Program-made: the position numbers and the translations under genes
The notes under the pieces: generated by a model
Told to the model about the DNA's origin: nothing
Database searches by the model: none
What the model saw: the letters and a program-made list of their open reading frames with translations, nothing else
Shown: piece by piece, positions 35,273 to 43,609 of the stretch
Position numbering within the stretch: the first letter of the stretch is position 1
Layout: each line of letters starts with the position of its first letter
DNA from: NCEH01 sp002257205
Lineage (GTDB): Bacteria > Pseudomonadota > Alphaproteobacteria > Rhizobiales > Xanthobacteraceae
Reading direction: 5' to 3' (one strand)
Assembly (NCBI RefSeq): GCF_043195105.1
Contig: NZ_JBAFWO010000002.1
Length of the DNA: 64,000 nt

Positions 35273-35748
35273 CGGTCGGTCTCCGCGACCAGTTCGTCAA
35301 TGGTTTCGCGGTCGAGGCGGCCCACAAGGCGGCCGTCGATCACGGCCGAGGGCGCGCAGGCGCACAGGCCGAGGCAATAGATCGGCTCCAGCGTCACGCG
35401 GCCGTCGGGCGAGGTTTCGCCCATGGCGACACCGAGGCGTTCCTGGGCATATTCGGCGAGCTTGTCCGAGCCCATGGACTGGCAGGCTTCCGCCGCGCAG
35501 AGCTTGATCACATGGCGGCCCGGCGGCTCACGGCGAAAATCATGATAGAAGGTGACGACGCCGTGCACTTCGGCGCGCGAGAGGTTCAGGCTTTCCGCGA
35601 TCATCGGAACGACGGGCTCGGGCACGAAGCCGAACGTCTCCTGAATGGCATGCAGGATGGGCATGGCGGCGCCGTCCATATGCCGGTGCGAGGAGATGAT
35701 CTCGGACGCGCGTTCCGCGCTCCACGATTCGTAGCCGACCATCGGCAA
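35269..35748 (-). CDS. fdsG: NAD-dependent formate dehydrogenase, gamma subunit
   Basis: 159-residue NuoE-like subunit with a thioredoxin-fold [2Fe-2S] domain: CAAEACQSMG and, about 35 residues later, YCLGLCACAPSAVI supply the four Cys ligands. First gene of fdsGBA-fdhD-fdsD. MPMVG at 35748 is used as the start; a second Met is two codons later. No LysR-type fdsR gene lies upstream in the window. Confidence 0.93.
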   Translation of the reverse strand: MPMVGYESWSAERASEIISSHRHMDGAAMPILHAIQETFGFVPEPVVPMIAESLNLSRAEVHGVVTFYHDFRREPPGRHVIKLCAAEACQSMGSDKLAEYAQERLGVAMGETSPDGRVTLEPIYCLGLCACAPSAVIDGRLVGRLDRETIDELVAETDR

Positions 35749-36492
35749 ATACCCTTCCCTGGTCCGCTGGAGGCGGTTTCCTTGTTACGATTCCAGAAAG
35801 AATGGCACGTTGTCGCGGCATATCAAGCGAGCTGTGGGATGTTGCGATAGAACATCTCTATCGTCGGCGCCCTGTGAAAACCGGCGGGATGTTGCAAACG
35901 CTCAATTATGACTCGCGCTTCCGTCCGCAGAGCCGGTTTGTTTTTGGTATATTGATTGCAGTTCTCTATCTTAAGCCAGTGACGCGCCGCCGGCTGGGGG
36001 CGGGTGTGGTGCGATGCAGCATGACAGGAATGACCTGTGCGGCGCCGGCGAGATGCCCGCAATTGGCGCGTCTCCCCGTTTCCTGACATCCGAGGAACGG
36101 CCTAACGAACTGAATTTGCATTATTTTATTTGGACGATGCGGATTGGTGCGGCAGCAAAGGCCTCTTCCGCGCCTGGCGACCGCGGGCGTATGTCCGGGA
36201 TTTGCACGAGGCCAGGCAAACGCGGCCTGAGTTCAAGCCGGCACTGAATGTCTGGCTGTCTCGGGGCAACGGACGTCCCGCCAGCCGACCGGCGCCAATC
36301 TCAACTGCGGCGCGCTCGGCAACGTCACGATCAAGATCACCCATTTCGGCTGATCTTGTCGCCGACACAAGCGGCGCCGAAACCCGCTGACCCGACTGCA
36401 ACCAAAGCCGTCGGAGCAACGGTCCATGTCCTTCCGCGCCGGCCGCGTGCAGGTGCGGCCGGTTAAATGCCTGCGCGACGGGCCAAGGCGCT
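35749..36492. other. 744-base gap between fdsG and fixX without a convincing gene
   Basis: Must contain the fds promoter. Seen: overlapping inverted repeats at 35838-35863 (GATGTT-N7-AACATC and CGATAG-N7-CTATCG), an AT-rich patch near 35935-35975 and a hairpin behind fixX. A 40-codon frame ending near 36353 in NVTIKITHFG lacks a start and ribosome site and is not called. No sigma-54 site or NifA motif was found. Confidence 0.5.
36439..36462 (-). terminator. Hairpin downstream of fixX
   Basis: Perfect stem CCGGCCGC / GCGGCCGG with an eight-base loop, about 30 bases after the fixX stop codon. No T-run follows on the leftward strand, so Rho-independent termination is uncertain. Confidence 0.45.
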
Positions 36493-36786
36493 TCAGCCGA
36501 ACTTGAACAGAACCCCGTAGCCACCGCGCGGATAGCTCCATTCGATATCGCCGGTGGGCTCGGCGATGACGCGGCAGGTGCCGCATTCCACGCAACCGTC
36601 CACGGTCACTTCCACTTGGCCGCTTTCGGTGAGGTCATAGCAGCGCGCCGGGCAGGCCTTCAGCAGGGCCAGCAGCGGCGCCGGCGGCACGGTATGGGGA
36701 CGCACCTTGATATGGGCGCGGCCAGCATCCACCAGATAGCGATTGTAGAACAGCTTGTCTTCGACGCGGACGGACGGATCGCTCAT
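36493..36786 (-). CDS. fixX: Ferredoxin-like protein FixX
   Basis: 97-residue [4Fe-4S] ferredoxin-like subunit of the FixABCX electron-bifurcating complex; it accepts electrons from FixC. Cys residues occur in LKACPARCYDL and VDGCVECGTCRVI, and the C-terminal SYPRGGYGVLFKFG is characteristic of FixX. Last gene of fixABCX, 90 bases after fixC. Co-expression with nitrogenase is expected from the upstream sigma-54 promoters. Confidence 0.94.
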   Translation of the reverse strand: MSDPSVRVEDKLFYNRYLVDAGRAHIKVRPHTVPPAPLLALLKACPARCYDLTESGQVEVTVDGCVECGTCRVIAEPTGDIEWSYPRGGYGVLFKFG

Positions 36787-36876
36787 CGTTCCAACTCCGA
36801 GGTTTGAGGGTGTCGGTGCGGTTTGAGGCCGGGCATGGGGCGCGGGCCAGAATGCCCCCGCCCCGTGCCGCAATCT

Positions 36877-38184
36877 TCAGCGCCAGGCGCGGGCGAAGCG
36901 GAACGCGTCGCCGAACAGGCCGGCCCAGGAGCGGGCCGCCACGAACGAGCGCAGCGTCATCTTTTCCTTCTCGATCTTCGGCGTGCCATCGACGCGCACG
37001 AAGTTCTGCATCGCTTTCGAGACGAGCTGGGGATAGGTGAGGAAGAAGTTCTGCGACTGGACATGCATCAGCGCCGGCATGTCCTTGTACTTTTTCAGAT
37101 CCTTGATGACGAAGGAATCATCCAGAAGCGTCTTGTAGAGCGCGAGGTTCTTCGCCGTCATGGGCTCGCGTCGCGACTTGATCTGGAAGATCGCTTCCGC
37201 CGCGATGCGGCCCGAGGTCATGGCGAGGTTCGAGCCTTCGCGATGGATGGCGTTGTTGAGCTGGGCCGCATCGCCCACCACCACCCAGCCGTCGCCATAG
37301 AGCTTCGGAATCGCCTTGTATCCGCCCTCGGGAATGAGATGGGCGGAATATTCCTTCACTTCCGACCCCTCGATCAGCGGTGCCACCGAGGGATGGCTCT
37401 TGAAGCGCTCCAGAAGGCCGTAGGGCGTCTCGCCGGATTTCTGGAAATCCGCCACCAGGCATCCGATGCCCAGCGAGACGCATTCCTTGTTGGCATAGAT
37501 GAAGCCCATGCCCGTCATGCCGCGGGAAATCGTGCCGACGGCCTCGATCACCGTGCCTTCGTCGCCCTTCAGGTTGAAGCGCGCCTCGATGGTCTCGCGC
37601 GGCAGGAAGTGCATTTCCTTCACTGCAAGCGCAACATTGTCGGGCTTGGGACGCTCGCGCAGGCCGGAGCGCGTGCCGAGCAGGCCGTTCACGCCCTCGG
37701 CCAGCACCACCACGTCGGCATGGATCTGCCCGCCCTTCCGGTCGGTGCGCACGCCGATCACCTTGCCATAGGCATCCTGGACCAGCTCCGTCACCGTGGT
37801 CTCACACAGCACGACGGCGCCGGCCTCCTTCACCTTGGAGGAGAACCATTTGTCGAACTGGGCGCGGATGATGGTGTAGCGGTTCGGCTTTTCCTCGTTG
37901 AACTCGTCCGACTTGTAGTGAAGGCCGGTGTGCGAGCGGTCGTCCATCATCCAGAAGCGCTGTTCCACCAGGTGGCGCTCCAGCGGTGCTTCCTCGCGGA
38001 ATTCCGGGATCAGCTTCTCCAGCATATCCGCATAGAGAATGGCGCCCTGTACATTCTTGGAGCCGGAATATTCCCCGCGCTCCAGTTGCAGCACCTTCAA
38101 TCCACGCTGGGCGAGGGTGAGGGCGGCGGCATTGCCCGCCATGCCCGCGCCAACGACGATCGCGTCAAATTTTTCCTCGATCAT
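36877..38184 (-). CDS. fixC: Electron-transferring flavoprotein-quinone oxidoreductase-like protein FixC
   Basis: 435-residue flavoprotein that takes electrons from the FixAB ETF and reduces quinone, coupled to low-potential electrons for nitrogenase. N-terminal FAD fold DAIVVGAGMAGNAAALTLAQ, the VVLAEGVNGLLG segment, the FAD motif VVVGDAAQLNNAIHREG and a C-terminal ETF-QO-like domain. 14 bases downstream of fixB. Length is normal for FixC. Confidence 0.95.
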   Translation of the reverse strand: MIEEKFDAIVVGAGMAGNAAALTLAQRGLKVLQLERGEYSGSKNVQGAILYADMLEKLIPEFREEAPLERHLVEQRFWMMDDRSHTGLHYKSDEFNEEKPNRYTIIRAQFDKWFSSKVKEAGAVVLCETTVTELVQDAYGKVIGVRTDRKGGQIHADVVVLAEGVNGLLGTRSGLRERPKPDNVALAVKEMHFLPRETIEARFNLKGDEGTVIEAVGTISRGMTGMGFIYANKECVSLGIGCLVADFQKSGETPYGLLERFKSHPSVAPLIEGSEVKEYSAHLIPEGGYKAIPKLYGDGWVVVGDAAQLNNAIHREGSNLAMTSGRIAAEAIFQIKSRREPMTAKNLALYKTLLDDSFVIKDLKKYKDMPALMHVQSQNFFLTYPQLVSKAMQNFVRVDGTPKIEKEKMTLRSFVAARSWAGLFGDAFRFARAWR

Positions 38185-38198
38185 GGCACGCTCCTCCT

Positions 38199-39305
38199 TC
38201 AGCTTGCGATCCGGTCGCGCGAATGGGGCGACAGGCGGGCACGAAAGGCCTCGGTCAGCGCCGGCAGGAGCCGGATCGCGTCGGTGACGATGCCCACATG
38301 GGCGAATTGGAAGATCGGCGCGTTGGGGTCGGTGTTAATGGCGACGATCATGTCCGCACCCTCCACGCCGACGCGATGCTGGATCGCGCCGGAAATCCCG
38401 GCGGCGATATAGAGCTTCGGCCGGATGGTCTTGCCGGTCTGGCCGATCTGCCGGTCGGAGGTAACCCAACCCTTCTGCACCAGCGGGCGCGAGCAGCCAT
38501 ATTCCGCCCCGAGCACACCGGCGAGCTGGCGCACCAGCTGGAAATTCTCCGGCGAGCCCAGGCCGAGCCCGCCCGCCACCACCACGTCCGCATAGGCGAG
38601 GTTGGATTTCGCGGAATCGCGGTCCGGCATGAAGGCGAGGACCTTGGTGACGATGTCGTCCTCGATCATGCCCAGGGGGTGGGAAATGATGCGGCCCGCC
38701 ATCTTCTCCACGCGCTCCGGCATGGACATGACGCGCGGGCGGATCGTCGCCATCTGCGGGCGATAATTGAGGGTATAGATGGTGCACAGCAGCGAGCCGC
38801 CGAACGTCGGCCGGGTCGCGGCGAGCGAGCCGTCGGTGTCCACGTCCAAGTCGGTGCAGTCGGCGGTGAGGCCGGTGAGCAGCGTGGTCGCCACCGAGCC
38901 GGCGAGGTCGCGGCCGAGCGTGGTCGCGCCCAGCAGCAGAATTTCCGGCTTATAGGTGTTCACCACATCGGTGAGCGCCTTGGTATAGGCCTCGTTGCGA
39001 TAATCGGCGAGGAGGTCGTCCGCCACCACATAGGCGAGGTCGGCGCCGTAGCAGAAGGATTCCGCGGCGGCGTTGCGGGTGGCCTCGCCCTCGGGACCGA
39101 TCACCACCGCCGCCAGCTCGACCTTGAGCTTATCGGCGAGAATGCGGCCCGCGCCCAGCAATTCCCAGGAGACCGGATGGACGACGCCGCGCTCCTGCTC
39201 GATGAACACCCACACATGCTTATAGGCCTTGAAGTGCTCGGGGAGCTCCTTCTTGGTTGCCGCGCGGCCTGCGGCCGGGGCGGGCGCTTTGGTTGGTTCG
39301 CTCAT
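38199..39305 (-). CDS. fixB: Electron transfer flavoprotein alpha subunit FixB
   Basis: 368-residue ETF-alpha homologue that forms the bifurcating ETF with FixA. The C-terminal FAD domain shows VVVAGGLGLGSPENF, SRPLVQKGWVTSDRQIGQTG, LYIAAGISGAIQH and INTDPNAPIFQFAHVGIVTD, all ETF-alpha hallmarks. The first 25 residues are an Ala/Pro/Lys-rich extension. 24 bases after fixA. Confidence 0.95.
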   Translation of the reverse strand: MSEPTKAPAPAAGRAATKKELPEHFKAYKHVWVFIEQERGVVHPVSWELLGAGRILADKLKVELAAVVIGPEGEATRNAAAESFCYGADLAYVVADDLLADYRNEAYTKALTDVVNTYKPEILLLGATTLGRDLAGSVATTLLTGLTADCTDLDVDTDGSLAATRPTFGGSLLCTIYTLNYRPQMATIRPRVMSMPERVEKMAGRIISHPLGMIEDDIVTKVLAFMPDRDSAKSNLAYADVVVAGGLGLGSPENFQLVRQLAGVLGAEYGCSRPLVQKGWVTSDRQIGQTGKTIRPKLYIAAGISGAIQHRVGVEGADMIVAINTDPNAPIFQFAHVGIVTDAIRLLPALTEAFRARLSPHSRDRIAS

Positions 39306-39329
39306 CGCCTTGGTTCCCTCGTCCTTCGC

Positions 39330-40175
39330 TCAATAGCCGCGCGCCAAGGTCGCAAGCTCGGCTTCGAGCTTGGGCTGACGCTTGAAGATGTCCTCGATCA
39401 GGGCTTCCGCGGGCGGGCGGCTGGATACGTCCACCATCGCCACCTTTTCCGCGCGCGGCGGGGGGGCGAACACGCGCTTCACGATGGTCGGCGAGCCGCG
39501 CAGGCCACACTTGGTGATGTCTTCCACGCCGGCATCCTGCGCGCTCCATTTCACGATGGTGGCGCGGGCCGCCCGCAGGGCGTCTTCCATGCCGCCGCGC
39601 CGGATTTCGTTGGTCGCTTCCAGCATGGTGATGAGGCACGGCAGCCGGGTCTTCAGCACCTGCACGCCGCCTTCCGAGCGCCGCTCGGCCTCGATCGTGC
39701 GGGCGTCCAGATCCAGCGTATTGATCTTCGCCACATAGGTGAGTTGCAACAGCCCGAGCCGCTTGGCGATGCCGGGGCCGACCTGGGCGGTGTCGCCGTC
39801 GATGGTCTGCTTGCCGGTGAAGATCAGGTCGGGCGCGGCGAAGGTTTCGCCGATCTTGCGCACGGCGGTCGCTAGCGCATAGGTGGTGGCGAGCGTATCG
39901 GCGCCGGCGAAGAAGCGGTCGGTCAGCAGCACGGCGCGGTCCGCGCCGAAGGTGAGCGCCTTGCGCAGGCTGTCTTCCGCCGAGGGCGGGCCCATGGTGA
40001 GGACGGTCACCTCGCCGCCGAACTGATCGCGCAGGGCGAGCGCCGCTTCGAGCGCGAACAGATCGTAGGGATTGATGATGGTCGGCACGCCCTGACGCAT
40101 GATCGTGTTCGTCACGGGGTGGACGCGGATCTGCGCCGAGTCGGGGACCTGCTTGATGCAGACGACGATGTGCAT
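39330..40175 (-). CDS. fixA: Electron transfer flavoprotein beta subunit FixA
   Basis: 281-residue ETF-beta homologue, the NADH-accepting half of the FixAB bifurcating pair. Seen: MHIVVCIKQVPDSAQIRVHP at the N terminus, INPYDLFALEAALALRD, LIFTGKQTIDGDTAQVGPG and LPCLITMLEATNEIRRGGM. The start is fixed by homology; the frame stays open upstream without conserved sequence. A sigma-54 promoter lies 43 bases upstream (40218-40232), giving fixABCX its own promoter in addition to that of nifW. Confidence 0.95.
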   Translation of the reverse strand: MHIVVCIKQVPDSAQIRVHPVTNTIMRQGVPTIINPYDLFALEAALALRDQFGGEVTVLTMGPPSAEDSLRKALTFGADRAVLLTDRFFAGADTLATTYALATAVRKIGETFAAPDLIFTGKQTIDGDTAQVGPGIAKRLGLLQLTYVAKINTLDLDARTIEAERRSEGGVQVLKTRLPCLITMLEATNEIRRGGMEDALRAARATIVKWSAQDAGVEDITKCGLRGSPTIVKRVFAPPPRAEKVAMVDVSSRPPAEALIEDIFKRQPKLEAELATLARGY

Positions 40176-40217
40176 TCGGTTGCTCCGAGCATGTCTGACA
40201 GCTCGAAGAAGACAAAC

Positions 40218-40232
40218 GCAAGTGTCGTACCA
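40218..40232 (-). promoter_or_regulatory. Sigma-54 (-24/-12) promoter of fixABCX
   Basis: On the leftward strand TGGTAC-GACAC-TTGC, with GG and GC separated by ten bases. Located 43 bases before the fixA ATG in the 335-base nifW-fixA gap, which otherwise shows no gene. I found no exact TGT-N10-ACA in the gap; activation may come from the site upstream of nifW. Confidence 0.7.
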
Positions 40233-40510
40233 AGTGGGAAAAGAAATAAATTGTCGATCGAATTCAGATGGTTGCTGGTCGGGATGTGTGCGCGGCCCGG
40301 CGCCGATCCCTCCGCGCTGACAAAAGCAGGCCGAACGCGTCGGGAATGCGACAGCCCGGCGGCGAGACCGGACGACAAGTGTGGGATCGCCAATTTGACC
40401 CGATGCGCCGGAGCGGCCTTGGTGGTCATGGATATGCAAACGGCCGCCCCATCCCTTATGCGGAGGAGGTGGCCGGCCGATACTCGTGGAAACGGTATTG
40501 GAGGATTCGA

Positions 40511-40861
40511 TTACTTGAGCACGTTCAGCTGAACCATGGCCTTCGGCTTGGCCGGCGCGACCGCATCCTTCAGCACCTTGAACACCCGCTGATCGATGGG
40601 GGAGGAGGAGACGAAGTCCGCATAGGCCTGTTCGAGCACCGCCTTGCAGCGCTCCGTCACGGCCTCCTCGCCCAGGCCGGAGAAATCCTCGCTGACGAGA
40701 TATTGCCCCATGCGGCGCAGAATGTGCAGGCGCGCCACATTGACCACCAGCGGATCATATTCGACCCCGAGCAGCGTGAAGAAATCTTCGGCGGAAGACG
40801 CCTTGTTCAATTGTTCGAGCACGCGCGGCGCATTGCTCGCCGATCCTGCGGAACTGCTCAT
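40511..40861 (-). CDS. nifW: Nitrogenase stabilising/protective protein NifW
   Basis: 116-residue NifW, which associates with the MoFe protein and protects it from oxygen. The family pattern is clear: LNKASSAEDFFTLLGVEYDP, VNVARLHILRRMGQYL and SPIDQRVFKVLKDAV. It stands upstream of fixABCX as in Azorhizobium-type organisms. It has its own sigma-54 promoter (40943-40957) and NifA site (41014-41029). Confidence 0.95.
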   Translation of the reverse strand: MSSSAGSASNAPRVLEQLNKASSAEDFFTLLGVEYDPLVVNVARLHILRRMGQYLVSEDFSGLGEEAVTERCKAVLEQAYADFVSSSPIDQRVFKVLKDAVAPAKPKAMVQLNVLK

Positions 40862-40942
40862 CGCTGTCTCCTTCGCACGTGTTGAGCCATCGCGGCGCGG
40901 TGGCGGCGCCCCGCCGGGGCGCTCGGTGCCGGGGTTGAAAAG

Positions 40943-40957
40943 GCAACCGGCGTGCCA
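40943..40957 (-). promoter_or_regulatory. Sigma-54 (-24/-12) promoter of nifW
   Basis: Leftward strand TGGCAC-GCCGG-TTGC, a full consensus match, 82 bases before the nifW start and 57 bases downstream of a NifA upstream activator motif. Confidence 0.9.
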
Positions 40958-41013
40958 TTCGGCCAGGGTCGCGCAAGTCCATGATTTTTAGAAGTTTTCA
41001 AAACGTCGTGCGA

Positions 41014-41029
41014 TGTCGGGCTTGCGACA
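41014..41029. promoter_or_regulatory. NifA upstream activator sequence (UAS) for nifW
   Basis: TGT-CGGGCTTGCG-ACA, an exact TGT-N10-ACA motif in the nifW upstream region. Confidence 0.88.
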
Positions 41030-41042
41030 ATGCCGACCCGTC

Positions 41043-41067
41043 CGGCCGTGTCGGCCGAACACGGCCG
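41043..41067 (-). terminator. Inverted repeat after irr
   Basis: Arms CGGCCGTGT and ACACGGCCG (nine bases, perfect) with a seven-base loop, directly after the irr stop. No T-run. It probably separates the nifH-nifQ-irr transcript from nifW. Confidence 0.5.
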
Positions 41068-41070
41068 CGC

Positions 41071-41586
41071 TCACAACCGGCGGCGTAGCCGCACCACCAC
41101 ATCGATACCGGACACTTCAAATCCTTCCGGAATCTCCGGCAGCCGGTCGATCACCACGCTGTCCGCGGGGATGTCGCACAGCATGTTCTCGTCCTCGATA
41201 TAGAAATGGTGATGCTGGCTCGGGTTGGTATCGTAGAAGGCGGTGGCGCCGTCGATGCCGATCCGGCGCAGCAGGCCGGCTTCGGTGAAATGGTTCAGCG
41301 TGTTGTAGACGGTGGCGAGAGACATGGGCACGCGGGCCTTCTGTGTCTCTTCGTGCAGGATGCCGGCGGTGATGTGCCGGTGGCCCTTGGAGAACAGCAG
41401 GCGGCCGAGCACGATCCGCTGGCGGGTGGGCCGCAGGCCGGCGCGACGCAGCATGCCGCCGCAATCGACCCAGTTCCGATCTTCCTGCTTGCTCCGCCGC
41501 CACATCAACCGGAGTTCCAGGTCCAGGTCGGCGTCAGCGGGTTCAAAGGACTGGTGAGCGTGCATGTCTTCCATCGGGCGCACCAT
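41071..41586 (-). CDS. irr: Irr-type Fur-family iron/haem-responsive regulator
   Basis: 171-residue Fur-superfamily regulator of the rhizobial Irr branch. Winged helix LRPTRQRIVLGRLLFSKGHRHITAG, MSLATVYNTLNHFTEAGLL recognition region and the triple-His haem/metal segment PSQHHHFYIEDE. Irr controls haem and iron genes. Here it is two bases downstream of nifQ, so its transcription is expected to rise with nifH. A long N-terminal extension of about 40 residues contains possible later starts (41574, 41565). A second copy elsewhere in the genome is likely but cannot be seen. Confidence 0.85.
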   Translation of the reverse strand: MVRPMEDMHAHQSFEPADADLDLELRLMWRRSKQEDRNWVDCGGMLRRAGLRPTRQRIVLGRLLFSKGHRHITAGILHEETQKARVPMSLATVYNTLNHFTEAGLLRRIGIDGATAFYDTNPSQHHHFYIEDENMLCDIPADSVVIDRLPEIPEGFEVSGIDVVVRLRRRL

Positions 41587-41588
41587 GA

Positions 41589-42341
41589 TCAGGAGGGTTG
41601 TGGGGAGGCGAGATCGCCTTCGGATGCGGCCCCGAGGGCCAGCGTGCGGCGCCGGTCGGCCATCCGGCTTTCGCCGCTCTCGTCGCCGAAGCAGAGGGCG
41701 AAATCATTGCATTGGGTGCAGACCGGGGTGGAACACATCACGAAGCCGTCGTCTTCGCACAGCATGCGATAGAACAGTCGCTTCCAGCGCATGTTGTTGG
41801 TGTTGCGCGCGGCGAGCGGGGCGAAATGACGGGCGATGAGGCGGGAGAGTTCGGCGCGCTCGCGCAGCCCGAGGTCTTCCCAAAGATGGTTCGGCTCCAT
41901 GGCCCGGCGGGCGATCATGGCGGCAAGCCAGCGGCCAGTGTCTCCGTGCGAGGAGCATTTGGCGCGCAGGAGGTCGCGCACCATGGCAACCTCCTCCTCG
42001 ACGGGCGTTGCGGCCTGCGCGATCCAGGTCGCGGTTTGCGCGCGCGCCAGCGGAAACCATTGGTCGATGAGTTCGGAGAGCTCACACGGCGTAAGGCCCA
42101 CCCGTTCCGCGACCGGCGTGCCCTCCATTGCGGCCACCGCCAGGATCGACGCCAACACGTGCCGGTCGAAGGCGATGTCCTCGTCGGCCACGACCGTGTC
42201 GGGGGTAACACCGGTGAGCACACGGTACGCCGCGATTCCGGGATGTTCGGCCTGATCGCGCGCCCTCCCAAGCTGCGACAGGGGCCGCAGGAAGCTGAGG
42301 GCCGGGTCGATCCTATCCTCTCGTGTCGCGGTCAGGGTCAC
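41589..42341 (-). CDS. nifQ: Nitrogenase molybdenum-donor protein NifQ
   Basis: NifQ is an Fe-S protein that supplies molybdenum for FeMo-cofactor assembly. The C-terminal signature C-X4-C-X2-C-X5-C is present as MCSTPVCTQCNDFALC, preceded by the conserved NNMRWKRLFYRMLCE. 250 residues. I place the start at GTG 42341 because GGAG stands six bases before it; the upstream TTG at 42353 lacks a ribosome site. 139 bases after nifH, with a hairpin in the gap. Confidence 0.92.
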   Translation of the reverse strand: MTLTATREDRIDPALSFLRPLSQLGRARDQAEHPGIAAYRVLTGVTPDTVVADEDIAFDRHVLASILAVAAMEGTPVAERVGLTPCELSELIDQWFPLARAQTATWIAQAATPVEEEVAMVRDLLRAKCSSHGDTGRWLAAMIARRAMEPNHLWEDLGLRERAELSRLIARHFAPLAARNTNNMRWKRLFYRMLCEDDGFVMCSTPVCTQCNDFALCFGDESGESRMADRRRTLALGAASEGDLASPQPS

Positions 42342-42433
42342 GTTGCGCTCCAAAGGCCGTCGTGCAGCCCGCCTGTGGTTGTCTCCGGCCCGGTTGCGGC
42401 GATTGTTTTCGCCGGCTCATGATATTTAGGGGA

Positions 42434-42457
42434 GATGCCGGCCCGTGGGCCGGCATC
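42434..42457 (-). terminator. Strong hairpin between nifH and nifQ
   Basis: Perfect 11-bp stem GATGCCGGCCC / GGGCCGGCATC with a two-base loop, 24 bases after the nifH stop. No T-run follows, so it more likely stabilises the 3' end of nifH mRNA and limits read-through into nifQ, as intercistronic hairpins behind nifH do elsewhere. Confidence 0.6.
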
Positions 42458-42480
42458 GTATTCGCTAAGACGTTCTGGCC

Positions 42481-43371
42481 TCAGGCGGACATCGCGGCCA
42501 GTTCGGCGGCAGTCTTGCCGACGACGGTCTCGTCGACGGCCTTCATGATGCCGTGCTCCATGAGCATGTCTTCCAACTCGTCCATGGTGATCGGGGTCGG
42601 GATGATGCCCTTGCCGCCGTTCGCATGGATCTTGGTCGCCAGCGAGCGGTAATGGCCCGCCTGCACCGACTCCGGAGCGTATTCGAGCACGGTCATGCGG
42701 CGCAGCTCGGCGTGCTGCACGATGTTGTCGCGCGGCACGAAGTAGATCAGGTGGGTGCCGAGCTTCTTCGCCATGGCTTCCGCCAGTTCCAGCTCCTTGT
42801 CGGTCTGGCGCTCGTTGCAGACGAGCCCGCCCAACCGCACGCCGCCGGAATTGGCGTATTTGAGAATGCCCTTGGAGATGTTGTTGGCCGCATACATGGC
42901 CATCATCTCGCCGGACATGACGATGTAGATTTCCTGGGCCTTGTTCTCGCGGATGGGCATGGCGAAACCGCCGCACACCACGTCGCCGAGCACGTCGTAG
43001 GACACATAGTCGATGTCCTCGTAGGCGCCGTTTTCTTCCAGGAAGTTGATGGAGGTGATGACGCCGCGGCCGGCGCAGCCGACGCCGGGCTCGGGACCGC
43101 CGGACTCGACGCAACGGATGTCGCGGTAGCCGACCTTCATCACTTCTTCGAGTTCCAGATCCTCGACGCTGCCGGCGGCGGCCGCGAGGCTGAGGATGGT
43201 GTCCTGCGCCTTGGCGTGCAGGATCAGACGCGTGGAATCCGCCTTGGGATCGCAACCGACGATGAGGATGCGATGTCCCATCTCGGCCAAGGCCGCCAGC
43301 GTATTCTGGGAGGTGGTCGACTTGCCGATACCCCCCTTACCGTAAAATGCGATTTGTCGTAGTGACGACAT
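42481..43371 (-). CDS. nifH: Nitrogenase iron protein NifH
   Basis: Dinitrogenase reductase, the ATP-dependent electron donor to the MoFe protein and a helper in cofactor synthesis. 296 residues: P-loop FYGKGGIGKSTTSQN, the [4Fe-4S] ligands in GVGCAGRGVITS and DVVCGGFAMPIR, and the Arg after GCAG that DraT can ADP-ribosylate. The ATG follows GAAGGAAA. It is followed by nifQ and irr, not nifDK, so it may be a separate nifH copy. Tandem NifA sites and a consensus sigma-54 promoter lie upstream. Confidence 0.98.
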   Translation of the reverse strand: MSSLRQIAFYGKGGIGKSTTSQNTLAALAEMGHRILIVGCDPKADSTRLILHAKAQDTILSLAAAAGSVEDLELEEVMKVGYRDIRCVESGGPEPGVGCAGRGVITSINFLEENGAYEDIDYVSYDVLGDVVCGGFAMPIRENKAQEIYIVMSGEMMAMYAANNISKGILKYANSGGVRLGGLVCNERQTDKELELAEAMAKKLGTHLIYFVPRDNIVQHAELRRMTVLEYAPESVQAGHYRSLATKIHANGGKGIIPTPITMDELEDMLMEHGIMKAVDETVVGKTAAELAAMSA

Positions 43372-43527
43372 GATTGGTTTCCTTCGAACCGATTGCCAAT
43401 GACCACCACGCGCAGGGCGTGAATGTTCCTCGCTCACAAACAGGCTCGCCGGTTACGGGAAGGAGCGCATCGCTCGTCGTCGCGTCTGCGTGCACTCAGC
43501 CCTCACTCGCCGTGCAGGATTTCTTCA

Positions 43528-43542
43528 GCAAACCGCGTGCCA
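43528..43542 (-). promoter_or_regulatory. Sigma-54 (-24/-12) promoter of nifH
   Basis: Leftward strand TGGCAC-GCGGT-TTGC, full consensus, 157 bases upstream of the nifH ATG and 68-112 bases from the two NifA motifs. The long leader between here and nifH (43372-43527) has no gene. Confidence 0.92.
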
Positions 43543-43609
43543 GATTGCGATATTCAGTAATTCGCTGATTTATAAACGAAAAATCTCGCGTTTTGCTTGT
43601 CGGTCGCTG

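Noticed and set aside
35803..35822. TGGCACGTTGTCGCGG as a sigma-54 promoter near fdsG
   Set aside because: The -24 part is perfect but GC is not at the required ten-base spacing with TTGC, and it points away from fdsG.
36230..36353. Short frame ending NVTIKITHFG in the fdsG-fixX gap
   Set aside because: It opens after a stop without a start codon or ribosome site, and I recognise no family; could be a gene remnant but the evidence is too thin.
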